From: Nymphaea colorata
Lineage: Eukaryota > Streptophyta > Magnoliopsida > Nymphaeales > Nymphaeaceae
Length of the DNA: 64,000 bases
NCBI RefSeq assembly: GCF_008831285.2
Contig: NC_045146.1
Span: 10,862,972 to 10,926,971, forward strand
Direction: 5' to 3'
In this document: in pieces, positions 1 to 13,124 of the stretch
Layout of the letters: each line of letters begins with the position of its first letter
Position numbering within the stretch: position 1 is the first letter of the stretch
Notes under the pieces: model-generated
Databases searched by the model: none
Told to the model about the DNA's origin: nothing
The model's input: only the letters and a program-made list of their open reading frames with translations
Program-made: the position numbers and the translations under genes

Positions 1-77
1 CATCCACTCTGGCCGATCTTTACAATGTCCCAATCAGTCTATGATGGGTAGCTGCCTTGAACGTCTATTGGTTCTAA

Positions 78-2165
78 ACAGGATAGGAAATGGTTGATGT
101 ACATCGATTCTACATACTACTAGCATTTAACCGGGGTGCCTGGCAAAGTTATCACCATGAACAACTATCAATTAAAGTCCTTTTACAGATTCCCTTCCAG
201 AAAAATTCGTGTTCTTTTGTTTAATTCAATTTGTTGGAAGAGTCAAGTCTACTGCCCTCAATCAATCACAAAGGTTGTCAATAATATTACACTGAGATTA
301 CCCTAGGTTAAAAAAATTATATTTTTTAATTTTTCTAAAACTTTTCTGATTTAATTTTTTTAAATAAGAAAAACAGTAAATAGGCAGAAATGGATCAGCT
401 GGAGTTTCAAAAAATAAATGTTATTATTTAAAAAAATGATTTGATGATCTGATAAACAATAATGATGAGAAATTTATGAAACACTTTTTAAAATATTAAA
501 GTAAATTTTGAACCTAAAAAAATCTTAGCTTCACCACTATGTACGCTCGTGAATGGTTTTTAAATTGACCAGGGTCTTGAATAGGGTTGCACATGAGGAG
601 ATGAGCTCGAGTTGAGCCAGCTCAAGCTTGAGTCGACTCAGAAATCTCAAGTTGAGCTCAATAAAACAAGCTTGAGCTGGACTCGACAATACAACATCGA
701 GCTCAAACTCAACTCATTTAACTCGTTTATGTGAAGCATGTTTCCTTTTTTTTAAACTCGTTCGTTTATAGTTGAGCTAACTAGAGTTCTTACAACTCAA
801 ACTCAACTGCTTTAACATTTCTAGTATACACTTGAACTCGAGCTGAAGTTTATGAGTGGTTTTTAAGCTGGCTTGACTCGTGCAGCCATAAACTCGAGTG
901 GTAAATGACGACTCATGAGTCATGGAGACTACAGTGAAACTTGACTTGAAAGTCAAGAAAAGCATTGAGCTTGACCCAACTTAACCCACTCCCACACAGC
1001 CATATAGACAGCCGACAAGCCAACAGCTGGCACCCCCAAGAATGATGTTTGGCCGGATGGCACCCTGAAGAACTATGCACCAAACATTTGTGTGGTCAAT
1101 GGGGCAAGACTTAGCGACTCAAACCTAAATAATGTCAATGTCAAGTGGAACGTGAAGACAATTCACTTTAAGATCACATCAATGGACTTTTTCTATTTGT
1201 AGCTCTTCATATTTCTACAACAGCGCGCCTTACTTGGCACAGAAGACTACATCAACAAGTCTCTTTCTTAGCAGCCCTCACCGTAACAACTTATACAATT
1301 TCAATATCTTGTTCTCTTTATGCCACATTTTGACTCCATTTTTCTTTTTAAATGGCCCCATCAAAGTTGGGTACAGTGGACAAGTTTTATATTCTTAACT
1401 AATTTTTATATTCCTCAATTCCTTTTTCCGAAAAATTAAATTTTAATTTTTTTTATTTGCATATAAATCACATAGGCCATTTGTTATTAGAAATTTTTTA
1501 CACAAGCCAAATTGATTTGTTTTTTTAATTGCCAACTGGTAAGTTTACATTAATTGCCCAGTATTGGCTTTGCCCTGCACTCCCAATGAGTCATTTTGCT
1601 CCCTATAAATTCATACCATGTGAGGGGTAACTTTTTTTTTTTTTACTAATTTTCAAGGGAATCTTCCAATTTAAATCAGATATCCACCCAAACTGTTCAA
1701 AAAAAAATAGATGAGAAAAAAATAATATTTAATTAAGAAATTAGATCATATTCAGATTTAAAAAAGGACATTCAATCAGATTCAAATTCATATAGGATAG
1801 AAAATGGTTGATATAAATCGATTCTACGTACTACTATCGGTGCCAAGCAATCTTATGATCATGAACAATTAGCAACGTTCTTTCGTAGATTCTCTTCTTC
1901 CAAGAAATTTCACCTTCATTTTTTGTTTAATTTAAATTGTAGGAAGACTCAAGTCTACTTCTCTTTAAAAGAAAGTGATATCATTTGTTATTTCCACACT
2001 CAGTGCCAATGGGACCTTTTCTAATTGGTAGGACTTCTTATTTCTACATCACCGCCTTGCTTGGCACGGAAGATTAATCAACAATTATGTTCTTAGCAGC
2101 CCTTATCGTAACAACATATTTCCAATATCATGTGCTCTTTTTGCCAGGTTTTCTACTCTATCCTT
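78..2165. repeat. Degraded direct duplication (~1.7 kb spacing)
   Basis: Two blocks recur in the same order and orientation. Positions 78-262 match 1793-1965 (both run from a 'gatag.aaatggttgat' motif to 'agtcaagtctact'), and about 1180-1345 match about 2007-2165 (both contain 'ttatttctaca', 'ttggcac.gaagatta' and 'cttagcagccct'). In the second copy the blocks are nearly adjacent. In the first they are separated by ~920 bp that include the GAGCTC-rich repeat, so either that DNA was inserted into copy 1 or it was lost from copy 2. No gene is recognisable in either copy. The match was found by eye; the limits are approximate. Confidence 0.6.
583..980. mobile_element. GAGCTC/CTCGAG-rich hAT-like non-autonomous repeat
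   Basis: The block opens with 'agggttgcacatgag' and is full of alternating GAGCTC, CTCGAG, CTCAAG and GAGTTGAG words on both strands until about 980. This composition is typical of common plant non-autonomous hAT-type elements. No convincing terminal inverted repeats or target duplication were found, so the class is inferred from composition alone. It sits between the two separated blocks of the first copy of the local duplication. Confidence 0.35.
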
Positions 2166-3762
2166 TTTTGGTTTCTTAATTGAGTACACTCCATTTAGTG
2201 CATGGGCTTATTGGACATTTAGAACTCAGCTATGTACAATACCACCGATCAGGTGATCGACGTTACTGGAATCAGTCAGAATCGGCTGGATTGGGGCGGC
2301 AAATCACTTCCAATAAATGCTTCCATTGGAAGGACCGAGAGTCGTTATTGTTTGTACTGGAAAGGCGTTGTGGTTTTTCGTAATGAAGGGCCAAACCGGA
2401 CACATAGTGTTGGATGTGTCCATAATAAAGTGCCTTCATAGGATATATTTGGTGTAGTGGACACATTACTCTGGACTAATGTTCCCCCATGTGCAAGCAT
2501 CATCAATCACCTTCCCTTTCTTACCAGCTGTTCTTCCATTTTCTCTCTTGGACAAACCTGGTGGTGAGTCATTCACCATAACCTCACTCTCCAAACCAAT
2601 CATTTGTTTGCTAGTTTTCATTCCATCCAAACAGCAAGAATCCTGAAATGTATTTTTTAATGGAGGAGAAACAATCAAACCTGATGAGGACTCACGGTTC
2701 TCCCCTTTGATTCTTTTTGTTATCAATTGATTCTCCATCTCCTGCTCTATCTTCTCGTTGCCCACCAGCTGGTTGCACTTCAAGTTACTCCGCAATTGCT
2801 GGTCTCCTGTAAATCAATTCATTCCAATCTTTCTGGGTCTAATGTTCCTTTTCGACTTCCATCTACCCACGGAGAAACCGAAACTTGCTTTCCCCAAATT
2901 CTGGTTCTGCTTTTGATCTGGGTCTCTCCTTTATTAACTCCTCATTTTTTCCCAAAATTTTTTTCTTATTCCCTCCTGGCCACTCCTTAGCTCTCCTGAC
3001 ATAATGATAACCATCATTTGCTTTCACCCATCTTTCTTTGCCACAGCCTCTTGAGAAGAAACCACCAACTAATTAACTCTACACCGACTTGTCATATGAG
3101 TATATATTCGCTTCGCAATGGGAGGAAATTTTAATATTACTCATACAGTTGATTTCTTGAAGAACAATTTCTTCCTCTTCCAATGCTATGTACACACAGA
3201 TTCTGCAAGCCCCATATTTGACATCGATTGAGTATGGATGTCATCTTCCATCGGTTCTCCCTATAGCGTTCTGGCAATACCTTGGACCTTCTTGTAGTTA
3301 GATGATTTTTTCTGCGTTTATTATAATTTAATGTGAGGTAGCAAGGTGTATATCATTGTGGTTTTATGTTAATTTAAACCCTCAAGACACTTATTTTTTC
3401 AAATAAGTTGATGGGAACATTTGAAAATTTATGTAAACATATGGGGATGAGAAGAAATACAAGATATTCGCACTGTTGATTAAGAGTAAACTTCTGTTAG
3501 TTAATAATAGCTTACGTATAATTATTAAGATGGAAAGACTAAAAGTACTTTCCATATAAACAAATCAATTAGCTCATTAATTTCCATTATCGGCAACTGT
3601 GACAACACAACATACATATGTGGTTAACTATGTCCCCACCAGGTATGCCCTGTTATTAATGCATGAAATCATAAAAGATTAAAATTGATGTTGCTTTAAC
3701 TTAATTATAGAATTATTAGGCGAGAAAACATAGGCGAGCGTAAATGTTTGTTGAAAGGGTAC

Positions 3763-3812
<50 letters not shown>

Positions 3813-4413
3813 TTTACCATGGAACAACTGCATAGTTTTTCTAATAACAAAAGTTGGGCGTACTTTTCTGAGTTGTCAGATGCTTTCTGGTGGTACTACG
3901 AATTCTTCATTCTGGATCTCGGACTCGATCTGATTGGACTTGGACCCAAATGTCTTTGTTGACCTGACCAACGTCATGAAGTATCATTAATTTGGTTCTG
4001 TGAATGCACTTTGATTAGGTATGTAAATGGATTTACTAAGTTCAACTACTACATGACCTGATTTTGGATCCATTTTTTGGTGCAGAAATTTGGAGCAAAC
4101 AGGTTTAGATTGGTAATGCGCTTTCATAAGTGAATGAGAATGGGAGTCCAATGTTCTAGTGGGATCCAATAAAATGTTAATTGATACGTATACATATGAA
4201 TGTCGGATCTGAACTTGTTTTTAAATTAGGATAGGAGATGAAGACCCAACCAATTTGTTTTCATAGCAGCTAGTGGAAGAACATTTACTGTTTTACTCGC
4301 ATTTTGCTGAAAGAAAGTGTTTCTAGCGGGGTGTTGGGAAACGCAATAAAACGTCAGAAGCAAAAGCAGATCCCTTGTTTTCCAAATAAATGTACAGGAT
4401 TGGTTTATTTTTG
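2166..4413. other. Stretch without a recognisable gene
   Basis: AT-rich DNA. The longest open frame, 2466-2795 minus (109 codons, rich in K, E and S), resembles no family I recognise, and its upstream sequence is full of stops. A (TA)n tract lies at 3769-3809. I see no exon structure or RNA gene. Confidence 0.5.
3769..3809. repeat. (TA)n microsatellite
   Basis: About 20 uninterrupted TA units. Confidence 0.95.
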
Positions 4414-5585
4414 TCATTCTTCCACAGGGGAAGCCTTCCATGGTATCATTTTAAGCCTGGCGACCACCTCCTTCATGTCCACTCTCTCAGTTGGTGATTT
4501 CCTTGAACAGGACAACCCTGTCTCCATGATCATGACAAGCATTTCATTTCGAAGAGTTTCTCAGTCATTTTGCTCCAGAAGACAGCCTTCTGCAACATGA
4601 TCTGAAACTGTTTCATGGTTATTTTGCTTCAAAAGATGACCATCTATGACATCTGAAATTGCAAGCGAAAATGCTTCAGCGACCCACTGCGTCAAAGTAA
4701 AGTCGCCATCAAAACGTTCATCGGTAGTCTTTCTTGTGGTAAACACCTCAAGCAGAAGAAGAATCCCATAGCTGTAGACATCTGCTTTGGTCGACACCTT
4801 TCCAGTGGCCCCGAATTCTAATTCATCCACTCAACAAGGCCAGTCATGATCATGGCAATATTAGGTAGACAATGCACATTGTTGTTAATGAGATGGTTTC
4901 AGAAATAAATAAATCCATGCAAAAAATTAGGACTAATTATTTTTTTTTATTTAATGGTTTACATATAACTCCACTTTTTGTTTCCATGCATTTATAAGGA
5001 GGAAGTGAAAATTTACTAAAGAAAGAAACATATTTAAAAGGGAAACTTGCTGGCATTTCTGTTGTGTTTGTGTGCATGCACATCTCCGTTAATAATTTGG
5101 TTCCATCACTATCTTAGTTGGATTCAGACTTGTAGTTAAATGCAAAATTGCTAGTGATCATCCTCTTTCACTTATTAATCTGGTATTTCTCTTTTCATAA
5201 TAAATTCCCACTAGCAAAATTAAAGCATGATATTTGCAAATTATGGATGGTGATAAAATTTCCTCTCCTTGGTAAGCTGGACAAAGTTGTCTAAGAAACA
5301 GTTCAAGCAATAACACTTGCCTATAACTGTGAAAAGCAAAGAATTTGTGACAGGACTAAGAGTTGGTACCTGGCACAATGTATCTGGTGGTTCCAAGGGT
5401 GCTTGTAAGAGTTGAAGATTTGTGACCAACTAGCATCTTCGCAATGCCAAAGTCGCCAACATGTGCTGTCATGTTCTCATCTAGAAGCACATTACTTGGC
5501 TTTAGATCACAATGAATAGGTAGGAATTGTTTTTCAAATTTCATGTGGAAATGTAAAATAGATGGCTCTATTGCATACACTCCTA
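4414..5585 (-). pseudogene. LRR receptor-like kinase (subfamily XII, Xa21/EFR-like) pseudogene, C-terminal kinase part
   Basis: Remnant of the cytoplasmic kinase domain of an Xa21/EFR/FLS2-type receptor kinase, a family of plasma-membrane immune receptors. Exon A (about 5585-5370) encodes the catalytic loop HCDLKPSNVLLDENM and the DFG loop HVGDFGIAKML. HCD in place of HRD makes it a non-RD kinase, as is usual in this subfamily. Exon B (4817-4414) encodes EFGATGKVSTKADVYSYGI and the C-lobe, ending about TERVDMKEVVARLKMI. The 552-bp intron (5369-4818) has GT and AG ends, and splicing in phase 1 restores the expected P-E-F-G of the activation segment. Exon B has one in-frame TGA (4563-4561), after which homology continues in frame to TGA at 4416-4414. 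The LRRs, membrane segment and N-lobe are missing: upstream of 5585 similarity stops. No intact paralogue lies in the window. Family sure, function dead. Confidence 0.85.
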
Positions 5586-5818
5586 AGAGATGGCTTTAAA
5601 AATTTGATAGTATACATGGGCTCCATACAACTCTTAAATTAAGGGGTATAGAACTAAAGGGAACATAGAATCTTCTCAATTAGTCCTAAATGCATAGAAT
5701 ATGATGCCTGGCCATGAAAGGCTTCATGCAATTGATATCCAACATTGTGAAAATGACTTATATATGATCCAAGAAATTCTTAGATAAATGATGATGGGTT
5801 CCATCATGGTCGTCATCT
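5586..5818. other. Short AT-rich stretch, nothing recognised
   Basis: Connects the truncated 5' end of the receptor-kinase pseudogene to the left arm of the large inverted repeat. Confidence 0.4.
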
Positions 5819-7896
5819 GTTCGTACCCATCCCCGTTCTCAGGGGTGTCAATGTGAGTAAGCAAAATTTCAAATTAGATTTTTGAAAAAAAAAATCAAGG
5901 AAAGGAATCCGCCCATCGGTATGAAGTCCAACCATTCCTACCACCTTTAACATGGGTAATTGGTCCAGAGATTAAGAATTTCTCATATCATATATAAGCC
6001 ATTTGATGCAATCCTATATGCTTGTGCATAGAGAGTTGAAAATGAAATTGGAAGTTCATTTTGAACTTGGTTTTCAACAAGTAATTTCTAAGCTTATTTT
6101 AGGCAAATTGAAATGAAATTTGGACAAGTTGATTGAAAAATTAACTTGTTTTGACAAGTTATTTGAAAATTTAATTTGCTTTTAGGAATTTGGGTAAATT
6201 CCTTTAGGCAAAATTGGAAAATCTCTAAATTCATTTTAAATTAAAGATCATTATCTTGGTTGAAAATGTGCCATTTGACTTTGATTTCCAAATTGCTTAG
6301 GACATCGAAAATTTATGTGGATTGTAGTTTTGATTCAATATTTTAGAAATTTGCTTGATAATTTAAATATTTAGATTGAAAAATTGGATAGATAATTGGG
6401 AATTTGACTTAAAAAATTAGAGATTTTGGTGATTGAGATCTGGTTCCTTATTGTAAACTCAAGATCATCTAATGATTTTGGATCGTAATTGAGATCAACT
6501 TTTGTTCAACTATTTAGGAAATATGGCTACGTTAACTTAGCAAGCGGAATGGTTTTTAAATTTCTTTTTATCATGTGAATAGGTCTAAGAGATATGAACT
6601 TATTTTCAAATGAGTTCTTTTTTTAGAGAAGAGTTAGGAGCATGAAAAACTTATCTTTTGATGAAAATCTCAAAATGTTAGAAAATATGTTGTTTTTAAC
6701 GTATTTTGGTCAAATTAAAATATGATGCTATTTGTGTTTTATTTTGAAACTAAGTGAGATTTATGCATTCTTATTGCAATATGACTTGTTCACTTTTTGC
6801 AACTTGAAATAGGATCACTGAATTTCTTAAGAATGTGCATATGTGTAATTTTATTTGGTGTACGAAAATGCATGAAAGAAAAAAGAAACTATATGAGGCA
6901 TTCATTCTTCCATCTCTTACAATCTTTCATCATTCAATGCATGAACTACACATACAAAGGTTGATTTTTTAATTGGAATATAGACTTTTCCTAAGCATGC
7001 TTCACATATTATTAAATGCAAGAATTAGAGATGTAATCCACTAGCTTGAGATTTGACATAAAATAATCAAAATGATGAAAATCATGTAAATGATGTTAAA
7101 ATCAATTTTCAAAATATATGGGAGACAGATAACACCCACTTTGCCTCAAAGTAGCCATAAAATTAGATTTTGTGCTGATTGCTGTAGCTAAAAATTAGAA
7201 ATGTTGATTTTAAGAAAGCCTGTTTCCTAGAAAATTATGATAAATCGTTAACAATTTGCTTAGCTTTTCATAAGTTAAGCATCTAAATCAGAAAGAGAAA
7301 CATTCCTCTTGAGAACATGTTCCCATTCATGTGACGTATCAATGTTAGGCTTAGACATGAAATTTGAGAAACTTTCTTTTCTAAAATCAAATTAGATTTC
7401 AGATTTCATGCCCAAAGATTCATACATTCCTTGGATGATTTTAGCATATTTGATCTTCTTTTTTGGAAGAAATGAAAGTTGGATCCTTAATATGATTTGC
7501 AACAATTTGAGATAAGGATTGATTCCATGCGAATCTGAAAATTTATGAATGAAACAACAACTCCGAAAAATGTATTCTAGGTTGCCGATTTGAATGAGAT
7601 TAGAACTTTTTCTAGTCCTATGGAAAATAGCCACCTCGTAGCTGAAAATTATTATTGTTGTAGCTTTAAATTTTAAAATTTTAAGCTAAATTTTATGAGA
7701 CCATTGTCTGATTTTTGGAATATACATGCATTTTGCGCATGTATTACTGGAATTGACAAATTTTTAAGATGAAATATTGTGTGATCTTGTAGTTTTCAAC
7801 TATGAAAATCAAAATGAAGGTTCTCTTTCTTTAAAATCTGTTTGGTAATGTGTTCCAACCTAACTTTAAAATAGAAAAATAATTTTGAATAAGAGG

Positions 7897-7898
<2 letters not shown>

Positions 7899-7938
<40 letters not shown>
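7899..7938. repeat. (TA)n microsatellite in left arm
   Basis: TA tract at the position that corresponds to the much longer (TA)n of the right arm (11019-11158). Confidence 0.95.
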
Positions 7939-8882
7939 GCACATATGTTGCCTCTCAAAATGGGATATTTGACAAAAGACCACTTAGCTTATAAACCATG
8001 ATTATTCATATGTGAGTTCTTTTACATAGGAAGATTGCAAACTCGTTTCTAATATTCTCTACCACCCTTAATAAACTAAATCATGAATGCTTGAATCAAA
8101 ATTACTCAAAATGAAAGAAAGAAAGAGAATACTCAAACTTGTTTGTCTATTAATTTCACCATGCAATGATGGACCACATTCATTAGAATGTATCCATCCC
8201 TAATAGACATTTAAATTATATATATTACAGAAAATATAAATCACTCACTCACCATGAAATCATCTCATGGTGGGGATTTAAAAGTGGTTTAGACGAGTTG
8301 TTTTTGAAAGGGAAGTGTCCTTGGGGCCTTTTCCAAAATTTGATTCATGGGTTTTATTTTAGAAAAACATATTTGTTAATGCATCATGCATTAAAATGTA
8401 TATTTAATTATAGCTCCTCTTACTTAGACATCATTCCCATCTATAATAAGAACTAAAATGAAACCCTCCTATGGGTATTGAACTTGAAAATAAATAGGAA
8501 GAAGCAAAAATAGATGAAGAACAAACTAGGATCGCCCCTACCTTGTAGTCGGCTTTGGTGCTTGAGGCTTTTCTTTGCTTGTTCTCTAAATCAAGCAATC
8601 CTAAGCAGGAATCCAAGCTTGGTTTGACCTTAGGAAAGCTAGAAGAAGAGTCATGTTGCTGAAAATTACTGGAATCGAGACGGTTTTCCTTGTACTAGAA
8701 ATCCTAAGCAAGAGTCCAATGAAGTACCATATCTCAGCAAAGAATGAGAGAGAGAGCTTGGACGATGGCTGCTCCTCCTCTTCTTGGCTTCTTCTTCATC
8801 TTGGCTGGCAACTAAGGGGAAGAGATATACAACAAGATGTGAGAATGAAAATCGTCTTCCTCCTTTAGCCTCAATGGGGGGT

Positions 8883-8893
8883 TTATATATAGA
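8883..8893 (-). promoter_or_regulatory. TATA box of left arm
   Basis: The minus strand reads CTATATATAAACCCCCC, and the mirrored position in the right arm reads CTATATAAACCCCCC on the plus strand. Conservation of the word in both arms and the pyrimidine-rich leader after it suggest an LTR promoter pointing outward (towards lower coordinates). Activity is unknown. Confidence 0.5.
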
Positions 8894-10025
8894 TAGAATT
8901 GAATGAGGAGGGGGAGGAGGTGGCTCCACCTACCTCCTTAACTCCCCCTTGGAACATACTCAAGGCATGGGGAATTTGCCCCACATTGAGCTGGTGGGTT
9001 AGGATAGGTCCAACTATGCACCACAGTGGAATTAAAATTAATTTAAATTCTAGAAAATATGTTGAGGTGGGTGCCACATTAGCCAGCCTCTAATTTGACC
9101 AATGGCTAAGCGAAACATTGTTTCTTATTGGTCTCATCCTTGAGAAAGGAGGATTAAATGAGTTTTAATCTCCTTAAATGACTTCAACCAAGCACACCTA
9201 GCCTACACCTGTTAGCTGGGTATGGTCGGCTAAGTTAGGTCAACTATGGTCCAGACCTAGTCAAGTTTTATTTGAGTCAAGGTTTAGGTTTTTAAACACC
9301 TAGTTTGATTGAAAATTGTGACAAAAATACCCTTGGCTAGGGTTTTATTTTTCAATTTGAGCTTGCTAGGTTCAAACTTAGTGAGTAAGCTCTAAATCTT
9401 ACGGGTTTCAAATTCTTGTTTGACAATTCAATTTAATTTGAAAGGACTTTTGAAAATCCTATAAAATTTGGTTTTAAGAGGGCATTTTTATCATAATTCA
9501 ATTGAAAATCATTTTATTAAATCAAATTTTGATTTGAAATGTTGTTTTTTAATTTTCCATTTGAAAAATAACACCTGAGCCGAGGGTCTTTTCATCAAAA
9601 TTTCAGTCAAACTAGCTGTTTAAAAGCCAAAACCTTGACTCAAATTAGACTTGACTAGGTCTAGTTCATGGTTGACCACACCCAGCTCATGCATGTGGGC
9701 TAGGTGTGCTTGGTTGAAGTCATTTAAGGGGATTAAAACTCACTTAATCCTCCTTTCTCAAATCATCAATCCATGTATCATGGATTAGACCAATAAAAAA
9801 CAAAGTTTCCCTTAGCGATTGGTCAAATTAGATGCTGGATGAGTGAGAGCCATCTTAGCCTATTTTCAAAATTTAAATTAATTTTAATTCCAGCTTGGTG
9901 CATAGCTGGACCTATCCTAACCATCAGCTCAAACAAAGGTAAATTCCCCAAATTTTGGCATGTTACAATAGTGAGTTAAGGAGGTAGGTGCAGTTATCTC
10001 ATCCCCTTCCTTATTCAATTTTCAT

Positions 10026-10036
10026 CTCTATATAAA
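10026..10036 (+). promoter_or_regulatory. TATA box of right arm
   Basis: CTATATAAACCCCCC on the plus strand, the mirror of the left-arm TATA box. The two would drive divergent transcription from a ~1.1-kb central region. Confidence 0.5.
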
Positions 10037-11018
10037 CCCCCCTTGAGGCCAAAGGAGGACACTTTTCATTTTATCTTCTCTCTCTCTTCTCCTCGCATCA
10101 TTCCAACAACCGGCAGGGAGCACCTCATTAATTGCAGCCAAGAGGAGGAAGAAGAAGAAGCCAAGAAGAGGAGGAGCTGCCATCGTCCAAGCTTCCTCTT
10201 TCTGACTCTATCCCATTCCTTGCTTCTAGATTTGCTAAGCTAGGGAAATTCATTGGACTCTTGCTTACAATTTCTAGTACAAGGAAAACCATCTTGATTC
10301 CAAAAAATTTTAGCAAGAAGACTCTCTTCTCCTAGCTTTGATAAGGTTGAATCCAAGCTTGGATTCTTGTTTAGGATTGCTTGATTTAGAGAACAAGCAA
10401 AGAGAAGCCTCAAGCTCCTAGGCCGATTACAAGGTAGGTGATTCTAGCTTGTTCTTCATTTATTTTGCTTCTTTCTATTTATTTTCAAGTTCAATATTTG
10501 CGGGAGGTTTAATTTTTGTTCTTATTCATAGCTGGAAATGATGTCTAGCTAGGGAGAGCTATGGTCAAATATACATTTTAATGCATGATACATGCATAAA
10601 TCACTTTTTTCTAGAAGAGAACCCATGAATCAAGTTTTGAAAAGAGCCCCAAGGCCACATCCCTTTCAAAATATATAGTCTAAACCATTTTTAACTCCCT
10701 ACCATGAGAGGATACCATGATTTGAGAGTGATTTGTATTTACTGCAGCACATATAAGCTAAATGCCTATTAAGGACGAATACATTCTCATGAATGTGATC
10801 CACCCTTGCATGGTGAAATCATAGACAAACAAGCTTGAGTATTCTTTTGTTTTCTTCATCATTCTGATTCATTCGTTCTTGGTTTAATTGATTAAAGGTG
10901 GTAGAGAAGATTACAAACTAGTTTCCAATCTTTCTACGTAAAAGAACCCAGCTACGAATCATTATGGTTTATGAGCTAAGTGGCCCCTTGTCAAATATCT
11001 CATTTTGATTGGCAAGTT

Positions 11019-11158
<140 letters not shown>

Positions 11159-13124
11159 TATAATCTCTTATCAAAAATCATTTTTCTCTTTTAAAGTTAA
11201 GTTGGAACACATTTTCAATACACGCTTTAAAACTACTAGATCACTCAATATTTTATTTTTGTAGTTCAAAACTATAAGATCACTCAATATTTCATTTGAA
11301 ATTTTTTTCAATTCCTGCAATACATGAACAAAAAATATGTATATTGCTGAAATAAAACCATGCATTCATAAAATTTAGCTTAAAACTTTAAATTTTAAAG
11401 CCAAAACAATGATAATTTTCAGCTATTTCCCATAGAACTAGAAAAGTTCTAACATCATTCAAATAGGTATCCTCGAATACACTTTCAGGGGTCTCTATTT
11501 TCATTCATAAATTTTCAAATTTGCATGAGAATTGTCCTCATCCCAAAACTCTGCAATCATATTAAAAATACAACTTTTATTTCCCTCAAAATAGATGATC
11601 AAATATGCTAAAATTATCCAAAGAATGGGAGAATCTTTTGGCATAAAATCAGAAATCTAATTTGGTTGTAGAAAACAAAGTTTTCTAAAACTTCATGTTT
11701 AAGCCCCACATGAATGGGTGTTTATTTTTGAGGGCAACGTTCCTCTTGCTGACTTAGATGCTTAACTTATGAAAAGTTAACCAAATTTTCAATGATTTGT
11801 CATCATTTTCTAAGAAAAATGCTTCCTTAGAATCAACATTTCTAATTTTTAGGTATATGAATTAGCTTAAAATCTGATTTTATGGATATTTTGAGACAAA
11901 GTGGTGTCATCCATGTCTCTCATATATTTTGAAATTTGATTTTAACATCATTTACTTGATTTTCATTATTTTGATGATTTTATGTCAAATCTCAAGCTTG
12001 TGAACTACATTTCTAACTCTTGTGCTTAACAATATGTCAAACATGCTTCGCGAAAGTCCTATATTCCAATAAAAAATCAATCTTCATATGTGTGGATCAT
12101 GTATTAAATGTTTATATTGAATGAATGTTGAAAGATCATGATAAATGCATTTTGATATAACAAATCAAATTTCATAAACACACATTCTTAAAAATTATGT
12201 GATCCTATTTCAAGTTGCAAAAACTGACAAAGTTGTATTGCAATAAGAATGTGAAAGTCTCACATAGTTTCAAAAGAAAACACAAATAGCATTATATCCT
12301 AATTTAGCCAAAATACGTTTTGAAAACATGTTTTTTAATATTTTAGAATCTTCATCAAAAGATTAAGTTTCACTTGCTCTTAACTATTTTCTAAAAAGAG
12401 AAATCATTTAAAATCAAGTTCAAATCTCTTGGTCCTAACCACATGGTTTGACAAAAAGAGATTCCAAAATCAATCCATTTTCTAAGTGAACTTAGCCATT
12501 TTTCTAAAAATTTGATCACAAATTGATCTCAATTTCTATTCAATCCCTAAAATTTACAATTTTCCATGTAAATTTACAATCTAAATTGTCAATTTGACAA
12601 TTCAATTTCAAAATTGTGGATCAAAGCCAGGATGAACATTCATTTTAAAGCAATCCCATGCAACTCAAGTTGAAACATTTTCGACAAAAACAATGGTCAT
12701 CAATTCAAACCATCCTCAACATCTTTGCAGATCTTGACGTTCAATTCAAGTGGCACACATTTTTTACTATCACAATGGTCTTCAATCCAAATCAATTTGA
12801 AAATTTTCTGAAAAATTTATCCAAATTCTCTTAAACAAGTTGAATTTTCAAATAACTTTCAAATTCAAATCCAAAGCTTCTATGCACAATCATATAGGAT
12901 TTGCATCAATCAAATGACTTGTATATGATCCAAATAATCCTTAGTCTTTGGTCCGATTACCCCTATTAAGTGTGGCAGAAACGATTCGACCTTGTACCGA
13001 TTGGTGGATCCTTTTCTCTTGATTTTTTTTTTTCAAAATCCAATTTGAAATTTTGCTGATTCGCATCGATGCCCCAAGGATGGGGTGGGGTGAGAACAGT
13101 GCCATAGTTAGCTTCTTTTTCAAA

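Larger units (their letters stand above)
5819..9357 (-). repeat. Left arm of large inverted repeat (LTR-like)
   Basis: The reverse complement of this arm matches 9562-13095 along its whole length. Anchor pairs whose coordinates sum to about 18,910-19,050 include 6000-6034 with 12885-12915, 6800 with 12200, 7120 with 11890, 7600 with 11430, 7960 with 10980, 8680 with 10270, 8885 with 10031 and 9250 with 9670. Read on the minus strand it has the layout of a long gypsy LTR: a U3-like part, a TATA box, purine/pyrimidine-rich leader DNA (GAAGAAGAAG), then a long AT-rich part. No coding capacity was found. Ends are by eye and may be off by tens of bases. Confidence 0.8.
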
